A DNA stretch of 64,000 nt, from NCBI GenBank assembly GCA_025024175.1, contig QCXZ01000064.1, positions 50,117,325 to 50,181,324 on the forward strand, in the 5' to 3' direction. This stretch comes from Rhyzopertha dominica. Lineage: Eukaryota > Arthropoda > Insecta > Coleoptera > Bostrichidae. Below the pieces are notes generated by a model. It ran no database searches and was not told the origin of the DNA. It was given only the letters and a program-made list of their open reading frames with translations. The stretch's first letter is position 1, and each line of letters starts with the position of its first letter. A program made the position numbers and the translations under genes. This document shows positions 22,573 through 34,200 of this stretch, one piece after another.

Positions 22573-22736
22573 TGTCAGGGTGGCAATACTTAAGTTACCA
22601 AGTTGTGTGCAAGGTTGGCACCATTATTAGATGCTAGAAATATGATGTTTATTGGTGTTACCACGTTCTGTATTTATATCATTAAATATACAATTATTCA
22701 CAAGTAATCTGTGTCCTAATTAATAACAGTGAGACA
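22573..22736 (+). repeat. 3' LTR (164 bp)
   Basis: Same TGTCAGGG...GTGAGACA sequence as the 5' LTR. It is followed by ATATA, the putative target-site duplication. Confidence 0.95.
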
Positions 22737-22763
22737 ATATATATATTTAAAATTTTTGGGTAC

Positions 22764-23006
22764 CAACTGGCTTTTAAACTCGAATGAAGAAACGAGTGCT
22801 TTTTGGTATTAAATGTGTAAAATGCCATATTAGGAAATGTTTGATGGGATATTTAATAGAAACACACACCACATTGACTAAAAAATTATAATTTTATCAT
22901 TTTATATCAAGTATCTTTACCAGATTGTGACTTAAAAAGCAACCATAAGTTCATAGTAACTTTAAGACAAAACAAATCACTAAAGCAAAAATCCATTAAG
23001 TACATG
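22764..23006 (+). repeat. Second copy of ~240 bp direct repeat (PLE pseudo-LTR)
   Basis: Partner of 16914-17156, starting AACTGGCTTTT and running to ATTAAGTACATG. It places the gypsy element inside the PLE bracketed by the two copies. Confidence 0.65.
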
Positions 23007-24029
23007 AAAATAAAAGCTTTAATGCTCCACCAATGGGCACTGCTAAATGAAACAAAACTATATGGATTTACCATATTGTGCCATATACCATAGTTCTTAA
23101 ACCTCATACTAGTACATCACTGTATTTTCACAAGACTATAATTATCACAATACAATGTTATGCAGACAAGCTAGTGCTAGTGCACATCAATACCGATACA
23201 ACAAACTATTTACAAGTATTTATACAATGGCTCTCTTTAAAATTCATACTTGCACAATGTCGTATAAGAGAAAGGGGGAAAAACCAGTGGTATAGCAAAG
23301 CTGAAAACATACTGAACAAGTGACATAAATTTAATTTCGTTGTTTTTAGATTAACTAGGATAATGAGCCGCATTTTTAAGATGAAGGAAAAAAGTTGTCG
23401 GCCTAGCAGTGAAACTGTTTTTTAGTTAAAAGTGTATCAGTTTTTATATGTGATAAGTAGTCCATTAATCAATATATGCTGCCATCTTTTCATTTGCCTC
23501 ATTGAACATTCCAGCCACAATTTTTAATAAAAAAGAGAAAGGGGAACAGGGTGGTTGTCTTAATGTGTACCTCAAGTCCATTAATTTTCCCACTGCCTGT
23601 CCTATTAGAAGATTTTTTGTGCAATTTAGGCATGGTCTCATGAATCTTTTTCATCTAGCTGGTCAACCCTTCCAAGGTTATCACATTTTGCATCCTAAAA
23701 AGCCTTTGATATTGATTGCTTGTTGGTTGCATTTTTTAACCATCCATGATGCATATCATCTTAGAAGGTATGTAACCACATTTAAACTCAACAGTTCATT
23801 TGTTTACATCTGATAATAAGCAACACTCTTCTACCAACTTTGGATATAGATTTTATGACAATACTATAACATTCCATTTTACGGTCGCTGTTTAAAGCTT
23901 AATCTGATGCAGATGAAACTTGGTTATCTGCTGTGCTAAGCCGAGAACTTCTCACCTTCCCCACACAGCTATTTGCAACAATTTGTTACTATTAAAATGC
24001 AACAAAAAAAAATAAAAACATAAAAGGAG
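23007..24029. other. No recognisable feature
   Basis: AT-rich intergenic sequence. The open frame at 23502-23813 (103 codons) has no family signature that I recognise and no other support. This separates the PLE/gypsy cluster from the end of RanBPM. Confidence 0.5.
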
Positions 24030-25111
24030 ATTAAATTATTAGTTTATTATCAGAAATAAGTCATAACTTGTATAATTCCATTTACAGTATGCCGCTATTG
24101 GTATAATCACTTAGAATAACGCCCTAGATGCTAATTATAAAACTTTAAAATACACATGCCCTGCACAAGACACTTCTTACTTTGCAGCCTGTAACACTGA
24201 CTTCGAGAGATTGTTAATGTACAAAAACAAGAAAAAATGTACAGAGATCGCTAGCGTAATATAAAACAAGTGACTTCCATGCAACCTTCAACACTTGGGG
24301 ATCAGAAAATCAATGTTACAGACTTCCAGCGACAATGACTTTTCACTCTACTCTAGCTGTCTTCAAGCTCCTACATAGACAAAGTACAGGTAACGTCATG
24401 GTTAAAATTACACTCACTGTACTCCCAACTGAAGATACTGTTGCATAATGCACATGCAGGCACTAATCGTTACATGAGAAAAACTATAACTTTTCATGAC
24501 CTAGTTCTCCATCTTATCATTTAGATGAGTTATATAGAGGTGTTCCTGGATGAAGACACAGCATCATAGCTTAGCTATTATTAGGAATAACATAGGGAAA
24601 GTGCTATATTACCAAAAATAATCTATCTCGTCAACTACTAAGTGTAAATTTTAAACAAAAAAGGGGAAAATTAAAGTTTTAGTGTGGTATGTAGTAATAC
24701 TGCAAGTCCATTAAAGAAAACGCTCGACTACGTAAAATAATGTTGAATTCATCAATAAGACAAGATACTGACCTGCTATAGCTTTGACTGTCCTGGAGAG
24801 TTTAAAATTAGCACCGAGGAGGCATGCTGTTTAGGATATGTCAAGGTGATTTGACACAACTATTAGATTTAAAAAAAATTTAATAGAAGTCATTCAATAA
24901 ACAAACAAAAAGTAAAAAAAATTATCCACGTCCAAATAAAAACTGTAAAAATCCAAATCAGCCTGTCAATTGGGAGTACTTTCATCATCATATTTACAAC
25001 CCTTCACGTTCCTTCCGCCTGCGGTGAAAAGCAACCTAACTGATGGCAGTTGTCGTTGTGTTGACAATTCACAGTGATATATGAGGTGTTTGCGAGGGCG
25101 TTGAAAAATGG
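24030..25111 (-). other. Probable RanBPM 3' UTR
   Basis: Follows the RanBPM stop codon (25112-25114) on the minus strand. A possible polyadenylation signal, AATAAA on the minus strand, lies at 24043-24048, about 1.06 kb downstream of the stop. The true end needs transcript evidence. Confidence 0.4.
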
Positions 25112-25245
25112 TCAGTGTTCCAGGAGATCAGTAACTGATGCGAAGGCACATGAGCCCAGACCGGAGCTGGACATCAGTCGGACGAGCTCCTGAGCGTGTG
25201 CCATCGCTACCTCCAAGGGAGGCTTCCTAGGTTTACAACATGACT
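25112..25245 (-). CDS. RanBPM: RanBPM terminal coding exon 9
   Basis: Acceptor gttacag|AG, ending at TGA (25112-25114). Encodes [20 protein letters not shown] then [20 protein letters not shown] and LLEH. It matches the conserved C-terminus of RanBP9/10 (LRLMARAGLGSCSFA) and lies 6.2 kb from exon 8. Confidence 0.92.
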
Positions 25246-28200
25246 CTGTAACAAGAAGGTACTATTTCTATTTCTAACTGCAACAAGTTACAAATAAGAC
25301 AAAATTTGTCACATTAATGTAGGGGATGTCTGTATATTGTCAAAACAATTAGTTCTCAATATTATACAGGGTGATGCTGAAGACAATCCATTTACAGAGA
25401 CAGGTTAGAAAGCAAAAATAGTTTTAATTGACGGGCTTCGTTTATATTATTCGAACATCTTCAGGACACTGTACAAAAAGGAGAGAGGACAAGAATTATA
25501 AAACCACAAGATTTTAAAATAGCAGTGTTGTTGAATGGTGTGGACATACCTGAAACATTCATTATAATTTAATTAATTCGGACGACAGACACATACGTTT
25601 GATGGCAAGGCTAGACTGAGAAGACGATTGAAAATATTAGTAGTATTTGCACAAGTGGTCTGTCCACAACACTCAAAGGTCACATACAAAACATTGTTAA
25701 GAGAACTGGCAAAGCAATGATCTAAAATAAGTTAAATTAAATAAGTTAATTAAAGTAAGATGAACAAAATTGTGTAACAACAAATGCTATTAGTAATTTT
25801 TTACAAGATTATGAAAGACTATATTGAGATTTTCAATGTCTCTTCTAGTGTTATATGTGTTTCTTCTGTAGATTAGGGTCTCTATCTAAAATTGATGGAT
25901 TATCAAAATCAAATTGATGGTTAGTTTCTTTTACATGAGCGGCTAGTGCTGTAATATTTGACTTTAACAGATTGTGTTGCTTATAGTCATTTCTATGATT
26001 ATTAATTCTGGATGACAATGATTGTTTGGTCATTAAATGATTTAAAAAGACTTTGTAACTGATGGTTAATACTTGATTGGTTGACGATCCTAAAATATTT
26101 TGCATGAATGGAAGGTGTGATACATAGCTCTGTTGTAGTCTGTTTTAAAATTTGGTTAATAATGTACAAAGCAAAATTATTGTTGACTGCCATTTTTTGA
26201 TCATATTTAGGTTCTTTTCATGGAAACACTGGTCACCTAAATTTAAGACATGGGATTTTAATAATTTTAAGATGGCAATTTTTTTGCTAAAAGGATGTTC
26301 AGAGTAAAAATTGATCAGTCTGTCTGAAGAAATGGATTTTTTGTACCAATCAATTACTATATCATTGTGATTAGTTTTATGTAGTTTTAAATCTAAAAAT
26401 GCAATCTGTTTATTTTCTTCTAATTCTGAAGTGAATTGAATTTTTGGATGAAAGAAGTTAAACTAGTGTTAGTTTGTCCTGAAGCGATTGTGGTTCAAAT
26501 GTCATCAACATAAAAGCTCAGAAATGATAAGTTGAAAGGTAATTTGGGAATGCAATGCCTCAGCAAACTGTCAACAACTAAATGCGATAAGATGGGTGAG
26601 GCTTGATTCGTCATAGCACTTCCATAGATCTGTTGGTAAAATTTATTTTAGAATGAAAAATAACTCAAACAAAAGGTTATTATCTGTGTCAAGTCATGAC
26701 AGTTTAACGTGGTCTGATGCCTGTTTGGGGTCTAAAGATATATTAGAGAATAATGATACAACATCCGATGAAATTAATACATACAAGCCCAGGCTCGTAA
26801 TAGTTCGGCCGGCTCGCATGTTCAGTTACATGCTTTAAAAAGTTCTGATACCAACTCAAACTGTGACAAATTGCTGCAAAACTGTTTATACTACATTAAA
26901 ACACATACCTTGAACTTACAAAAGCAAACAACTTTATTTCATTTACGTGAACGGCAATAATTACAGAACCAAAAATGTAATTCAACTAACGGGTCATAAT
27001 AGTTCGGCCATGTCAACTGACGGGTCATAAGAGTTCGGCCATGTATCCCATTAGCCATGGAAACACGAGTCGGCCTGCCAAAACAAAACATATACGGAAT
27101 AAATCAACAACTATCTGTCAAGCATAGCTTATACTTTATTTTACAACAGTTTTCAAGTAAAATGCCTCGTGGCATGCCTGTTAGTGAAGATTTGCGTATT
27201 TCTATGTGTAAAGCCCACGACCAGGACATTTCGGGGCGTAAAATATCTGCTTCGCACTCAGTTCCGCGCTCTACAGTGCAAGACATTATCAATTTATACA
27301 AAAGAACTGGCAGGGTCCATCAAAAAAACAAACCTGGCCGACCAAGTCAAATTACCGGAGCAGATAAGAAAGCTTTGTGTAAAATTATCAGAACAAACCG
27401 ACGGTGCAATGCTAAAGAACTAACAGTACTATGGAGGGCTCGCATTTTAAAGGACGTTTCATTATCCACAACAAAGAGATGTATCAAAAAAATAGGTTAC
27501 AAATTTTATAAGGTATTATTACTTTTTCTTTTGGAGTACAAGCACTTATAATTTAATTTCATTTTTCTACTAGGCAAAAGAAAAACCCCTTTTGACCAAA
27601 CTACAGATGAAGAACAGACTAAAATGGGCGCGGGAACACAAAAACTGGACACAAATGCAATGGAATAGTATCATTTGGAGTGATGAGTCGAAATTTGAGG
27701 TATGTGTGGGTGACACGCGAAAAAGAATTTTACGCACATCTTCAGAAGCATACCACAATGACTGTTTGGTAAAAAAAGTTAAGTTCCCAGGGTCTGTGAT
27801 GGTTTGGGGTTGTATGTCTGCTAGGGGTGTGGGTATTATTGACGGCACTGTTAACGCGCAGAAATACAGAGACATTCTCGAAGAAAATTTTTTACCCTCC
27901 ATCCCGAATTGTCAAACGGCCGAAGGCGAATTTATNTTCCAGCATGATGGAGCGCCGTGTCATACGGCAAAAATAGTTCAAACATGGTTGCAAGAACATA
28001 AAATACCGGTATTAAAATGGACCTCTTTCAGTCCGGATTTATCTCCAATTGAGACCTTGTGGCATAATATGAAGAAAGAGCTTCGTAAAACTCCAGCACA
28101 TACCGTCAACGAATTAAAAGCCATCTTGCAGGCTATATGGGACAAAACGCTACAAGAGGAATGTTCAAGGCTCGTGGCTACAATGCCTAGCAGAATTAAA

Positions 28201-31200
28201 GCCGTTATTGCTAACAAAGGTGGTGTTACACAGTATTAAATGTTGGCCGAACCCTTATGACCCGTCAGTTGATGTGGCCGAACTATTATGACCTGCTAGT
28301 TGAATTACATTTTTCGTTCTGTAATTATTGCCGTTCACGTAAATGAAATAAAATTGTTTGCTTTTGTAAGTTCAAGGTCTGTGTTTTAATGTAATATAAA
28401 CAGTTTCACAGTAATTTGTCACAGTCCGTGTTGGTATCAGAATTTTTTAAAGCATGTAACTGAAAATGCCAGCCGGCCGAACTATTATGAGCCTGGGCTC
28501 GTAGCTATCAAGCAACGGAAATCTGCTATATTTTTGAAAAAAACTGATATGAGAATAGTGTTGTATTCAAAATATGGAGTTAAATTGTTGAGTATAAAAA
28601 CTATAAATCTGCATAAGCGGGTGCACCCACACAAGAGACAATAGGTCTGAGAGAGTAGTTATCTTTATGTATTTATCTATATTATAATTTATCATAAGTG
28701 TGTTTTTTGTATATCTTTATACTAATTTTAGATTTTAACTTTGATGGTCACATTTTGTACTAATTATATTTTTAACATTTAATGTAGTACTTATATTAAT
28801 AATCATTGCAATACAATAAGTTGTTTCGCATAATTGTTCTAATCACAATTAAATTTCAATTTCACTTATTTTAGATCATTGCATTTCCAATTCTCCTAAC
28901 AATATTTACTACCAGTAAGAATTTAGGATGGCAATGCCATCTGTCAGCATTACACTGACATAATGACAAAGCCACCTAGCTGCCTTTCAGTGGCGGTTTC
29001 TCTTAAGGGCGCACGGGCGCGCGCCCTCCCTGACAACCATAAAATATTTAAAATATAACTATTAATATGTCTATCAAATTTTGTCGTATCATTTACCGCC
29101 ATATCCTTAGCGAAAGCACGCACAATAACTAATAACACAATTTTAAAATGACTCGCCACGCCAGGTTGCACGTACGGTAGATACTTTACCGGGGCCCCGC
29201 GTCTTAAATGCGCCCAGTACTAATACATTTCTTACGGGACGTTGCCATGACAACCATGACAACAAAATTTTTCGTACGTAATAATACCCACAAGATATGT
29301 CCCGCGCTGGGCGCCAGCATTTTGCGCCGCGGACTCGATTCGGAATAGGCATGGAGCAGTTCGTTAATCGTCGTAAATGTCTTCGTGCTCGTGTTGTGAC
29401 GGTGATTTGTAAAGTTGTCGTTGCTTCGTGCAAGGGAAAACGTTGTTTGTGCTTTGTGGCCAAAAATGAATTTAATTAGCGAACTTATTAAAAGTAATTT
29501 TCATACGTTGACTTTAGAAGATAAAATTAAAATCAAGAAATTAGGCAGGCTGACTTGGTTCTAGCTCAAGTAAACAAACGCAATGAAGAAAATAGAACCA
29601 TGAAGGACAGAAGGATGGACTGTAATTTTAAAAAACCGTAGGTAATATATTTTTTAAATTGAACAATTTGGTGCATTTTTTTTTCAAGAAATAAAAAAGT
29701 TTTGTTTGATGTTGCCATTATTAAGTAGGTTTAAAAAAGACGTTATTTTTTGTTGCTTATGCCGAATTTTTGTAAGAAATAATAAAGTTTTGTTTAATAT
29801 TGACATTATTAAGTATTGTTATTTTATGTTTAAAAAGAAGAGATTTTATTACTATTGTTATTGTTACTGTTACTTATGCGCCCCCCCTCTTGAAAATTCA
29901 GGAGCCGCCACTGCTGCCTTTGGTATATAGCAAAACCAGTTCTATGCCGTGTTGTCTACACTAGACCTAAACTGCACTGATGAGCTGTAATGACAGCGAA
30001 ATAGTACTATCTGCAGTTGGTTGAGGTGTAGACAGCACAGCATAGACATGCATTTTAATTTACTACCAGTATTTTTAATTGTCATCTCAGTCTTGCCTTG
30101 CCATCAAACATATGTGCGTGTTATCCCAATTCCTCAAATTACAATGAACATTTCTTCAAAACTATTCCTTCCATATATTCATTCTGTTTTCTTCATTGTC
30201 CATATTTCTGCCGTCTTTGGATAACATATAAATTTGTTTAGATTGTTTGCCTTTCGTGAGTGTTTTTAATAGTTTGAAGAAGAGCATCTGTTTGCCTTGG
30301 CTGTCTATTTGCATTTGTTATCCAAATTATTCTTGCCAAGCCTCCTGTTTTGTGCTATTTACCATTTCTTTAACTTTGTTTCTTTGATTTTTGTAATTAC
30401 TGTAGTTTTCAGGACTCCTATTTCTGAGATAATTTTGTGTTTCATTTCATCTTTTACTTCCGCATTCCACCATCTTATTTGTTTTTTTTTTATTCAGTGT
30501 CACTACACCACATGTTTTTTCTGTCATTTTTACTATTATTTCCTTGAATGTTTTCCATACTTCCTCTGTATATAATTTTGATATCTCATTTTCTCTGGGT
30601 TTACATGTTTGTATCTTTGTCTTGACTTCTCCTATTTTCATTGGTCTTTATGGGTTTTGTTGTTACTAGGTAGTGGCAGGTGTACAGTTCCGATCCTTTT
30701 TGTACTCTTATGTTCTTGACTTCTTTTCTATGATTTCTACTTATTATTATGTAGTCTATTAAGGACTTTTTATTTCTGCTTACTGCTTCTCTTGTATATC
30801 TGTGTATCTCTTAATGTTTGAAAAAAGTGGATATTTGTTATGATTAAACTGTCCAATTTATTGATTAATTTAACTGCTTTCGGTAAGGTAGTAAAATTGA
30901 TGGGACTCTCGGACTATTAGGGAAAAAAACACTGAAGGATACCAATATAATTTATTGGTTTATCATAAAGAATACCACACATGACTTTTGCCGAAAATAT
31001 AGTGGTGACATGTGGCTGGATAACAAAGAACTTGATTAGACAATATGTAAGTAACATTGTTACAACATATTTGTTTATTTAGGGACAGTTTTCATAAGGA
31101 AGCCAGATGTCTAAGCAAAATCAGAAATAAGTTGATAACAAGAAATTGTCTTCTCACTGAACAGATTATCAAAAAGTCAGTTAATATCAAAGGTATTGAA

Positions 31201-34200
31201 AATAAGGGTCTATAAAGCAGTAGAGTTGTTACTTTCTCAAATGAGGTGTAAAGTAATAGCAAAAAAAACAGCACAATATGTTGCTGTAAGAAAGAGAAAC
31301 CCTTAAAAGAGGAAGACCAAGAGGGTAGTGAAAGTGAGGTGAACTAGGAATTCAGGGGTGGAGAAATAAGTCCTGAATAAATGATAATGGCAGGCAGTGG
31401 TTAAAAACGGTATGCTGCACTTACCTAAAATGGCTGAATTTAAGGAAGCACAAACTGATTCTCTTTGTGCAGGGTCTAACTGCCATCCTACAGGACTCTT
31501 CCATGGATTTGAATACGCTAATAAACTAAATGCATTCTGAAAAAGTAGCGTTTTAGTAGCACACACACATCCCATAATGGTATATTCAAGCATTCCTCAC
31601 CTCAAGCATTTTTTCATTTGTTTCACTAGGATTTTGTTCTACCTTGAGTCTCTGGTACATACTGTATAATTCTCTCCCAAATTCCAGCATTCTTTCAGTC
31701 CTCTCTTCATCGGCTAGCTTACATGACTTCCGACAGGCAGGTACATCGATTTCTACAAAAAATGTAGAGTATGCACGTACAATAATTGCAAATAATCGAA
31801 ACAGTGACTACTACATAACTTTTGCTACTCAAAGTGTTCATAAATGAACATAAACAGAAAGATAAGGTGTCTGAATATGGTAAATAAAAGGTGTATTTAC
31901 TAATTAATTCACGAATTGGGTTGACCCAAATTTGATTTTGCAGCAAAAATTAATATTACAGACTTTTGTATCTGCATCTGCTGAATGCAGCTATGGTTTT
32001 TGCTATTAAAATAGAAAATTTTATGGGATAAGAAAGTAACCACACTTGTTTATGCATGTTCACTCATTACAGCAAGTTGTTACCCTTGATATCTTCAATT
32101 CCCATCATACCTATGCTGTTGAAAAAACGAGATTTTTGCAATTGACTAGAACAGATGGGTTTGATTTCATACTGCATTATTAAAAAAGATAAAACTGCTA
32201 AAAAATTTTATAATTTGGAGAATATCTTTAAATTCAGTTTGTTGCACATATATGTCTAGCAAACTACAAATGTGCAGTAGATGAATTTTGGTCTAACAGA
32301 AATTATTTAAATATCAACGTCTTCTTCACTTTATTAAATATTCATTGGCAGAGCGCTTTCGCTCTTAAATGGCCATCGTCAGTGCCTTATACAATTATGA
32401 AAAAAATACGAACTCTGGGGAAACAGAAATTAATTTATATCTAGTCTTTAAAGTTATGAGTGCAAGTTGTGCAGTTATGGAAAATCACCAACATTATGAT
32501 TGAATATCGAACAAATTATTTAAAATGGCTGAGTTAAAATTTTGAATTTCATTTAAACTGTAACACTTTGGTCATTTAATATTTTGTAAATCTCTAGAAT
32601 TTCTAAAACGTTTAATTTTGGTGATTTGTTGCAAAATTGTAAAATTTTTACATTATCCAAACTGGTAGAGTGTTTATTAAGCAATAAATTTGTAGCTACT
32701 ATATCAGTGTTCGTATATTTTAGAAATTGTTTGAGGTGTTCCTTAGCTCTAACCATCAGAGATCTCCTAGTTTATAACACATAAATTGCAGTATGACCTG
32801 TAAACACCAGATAGATTTAAGGATTGAATTTTTATCTTTGTTGTGGATTAACTGGAATCCTAAGCTACCTACAGTTAAAAAAAATATGAATTCCACGACA
32901 AAAATAATTTGGAAATTTTTACTGAAACTAGACCAATAAACCTAAGTGAATGCCAATGCTTTTCTTTTTGATCTGAAACAATAGTATGAAATATAAAGTG
33001 AATTTTGTTAAGTATTTAATATACTTTTTCTATTAAATAATTTGGAAAGTTATTGTTATAAGCAATTTGTAAAATAATACCACTCTTTTTCAAGAGCCAT
33101 ACAGGAAAGAGGTATTTTAAAAAGTCTATTAAATAAAGAAGAAATTTTAAAAATTTCGAAAGTAAAGTGTGGATATGATTCGTTACGTTTAATTAACAAA
33201 TCCAGGAAAAAGATGCTGTTGTTTATTTCTTTTTCATGACTGAAATTTATAGAAGGATGTATTGAATTAATAAAAGGAAGAAAATTAATGAGATTTACTT
33301 GTCTTCCTTTAAAAAGGCACAAAATATCATCTACATAACAAGACAAAAAATGTACATTAGACAGAAATCAGGTATACTTAGATAAATCTGTTTCAAGTTT
33401 GTTCATATACACTTCTGCCAAAAAAAAGGGCTAATGAAAGAACCCGTAGCTACTAATACTGAATTTTGAACAAAAGAAAAGAAATTTTGATATGACAAAT
33501 TTAGTTTATATCATACTATTGCTTCGGATCACAAAGAAAATAATTGGCATTCACTTAGGTTAATTGGTCTAGTTTCAGTAAATATTTCCAAATTATTTTT
33601 GTCTCTTATTTCTTTTTCAACGGTAGGTAGTGTGTTCCACATAAATTGCAGTACAATAACTGCAAGTAAATCTGTAAACAATAGAAAGATTTAAAGGTTG
33701 ATTTTTATCTTTGTTGTGGACTAACTGGGAGATCTGATGGTTAGAGCTAAGGAACACCTCAAACAATTTCAAAAATATAGGAACACTGTTATAGCTACTA
33801 CTGGCCTTGCTTAATAAACACTACCAGTTTGGATAATGATCTGGAAAGATTCTGACCTCAACATAAAGATGGCAGCACTCATCAATAAAAGCTAGTGAAT
33901 GTAGTTGTGCATCTTTTGACGTGCAGTTTTTTTAGTTGACAGTCGTTTGAGTGAGTCGATGTGAGTGTTTTTGTGCAAATGGAAAAAATTGAGTATCGAG
34001 CAATTTTTAAATTTTTGTTTTTGAAAGGCAATATGCCTATGCAAATTAAAGAGAAGTTGGACTATGTGTACGGAGACTTTTGGGCAGTTGAATTTAAACG
34101 CCATAAGAGCTTGGCAGACGATGAATGTTCGGTACGTCCAAAAACTGCATTGCTAAAGTTCACCTAATGGTGTTAGATGACTGCTGAATTAAAGTGAGAG

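Larger units (their letters stand above)
18347..22736 (+). mobile_element. Full-length young Ty3/gypsy retrotransposon (Mag/K02A2.6-like)
   Basis: A complete 4390 bp element: 5' LTR 18347-18510, PBS, one gag-pol frame, PPT, 3' LTR 22573-22736. It is flanked by a 5 bp direct repeat, ATATA (18342-18346 and 22737-22741), though the AT-rich context weakens that evidence. The LTRs are identical apart from one N in the 5' copy (18442), so the insertion is recent. There is no env frame. It lies inside the 3' part of a Penelope-like element. The single gag-pol frame, short LTRs and integrase type suggest the Mag lineage; that assignment is inference. Confidence 0.95.
26784..28501 (+). mobile_element. 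Apparently intact Tc1-like transposon with IR/DR ends
   Basis: A 1718 bp element flanked by TA (26782-26783 and 28502-28503). Both ends read inward from C(A/G)AGCCCAGGCTC, and the ends are inverted repeats of roughly 250 bp. A motif close to GGTCATAATAGTTCGGCC occurs three times at each end, the IR/DR layout of long-ended Tc1 elements. The transposase is open except for an N. It was inserted into a PLE reverse transcriptase and lies antisense to RanBPM. Confidence 0.92.
25850..28700 (-). pseudogene. Penelope-like element in RanBPM intron 8, split by a Tc1 element
   Basis: Minus-strand pieces in PLE order: [16 protein letters not shown] (about 28680-28600), [Tc1 insertion 26784-28503], [18 protein letters not shown] (about 26780-26725), [20 protein letters not shown] (about 26645-26590), [11 protein letters not shown] (about 26545-26505), [20 protein letters not shown] (about 26395-26340), and the nuclease tail [20 protein letters not shown] then [15 protein letters not shown] (about 26020-25860). 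Stops and shifts show that it is inactive. It is in the same orientation as the host gene. Confidence 0.85.

Noticed and set aside
23502..23813. 103-codon open frame between the PLE and RanBPM
   Set aside because: No family motif, no splice context and ordinary length for chance in this AT-rich sequence.
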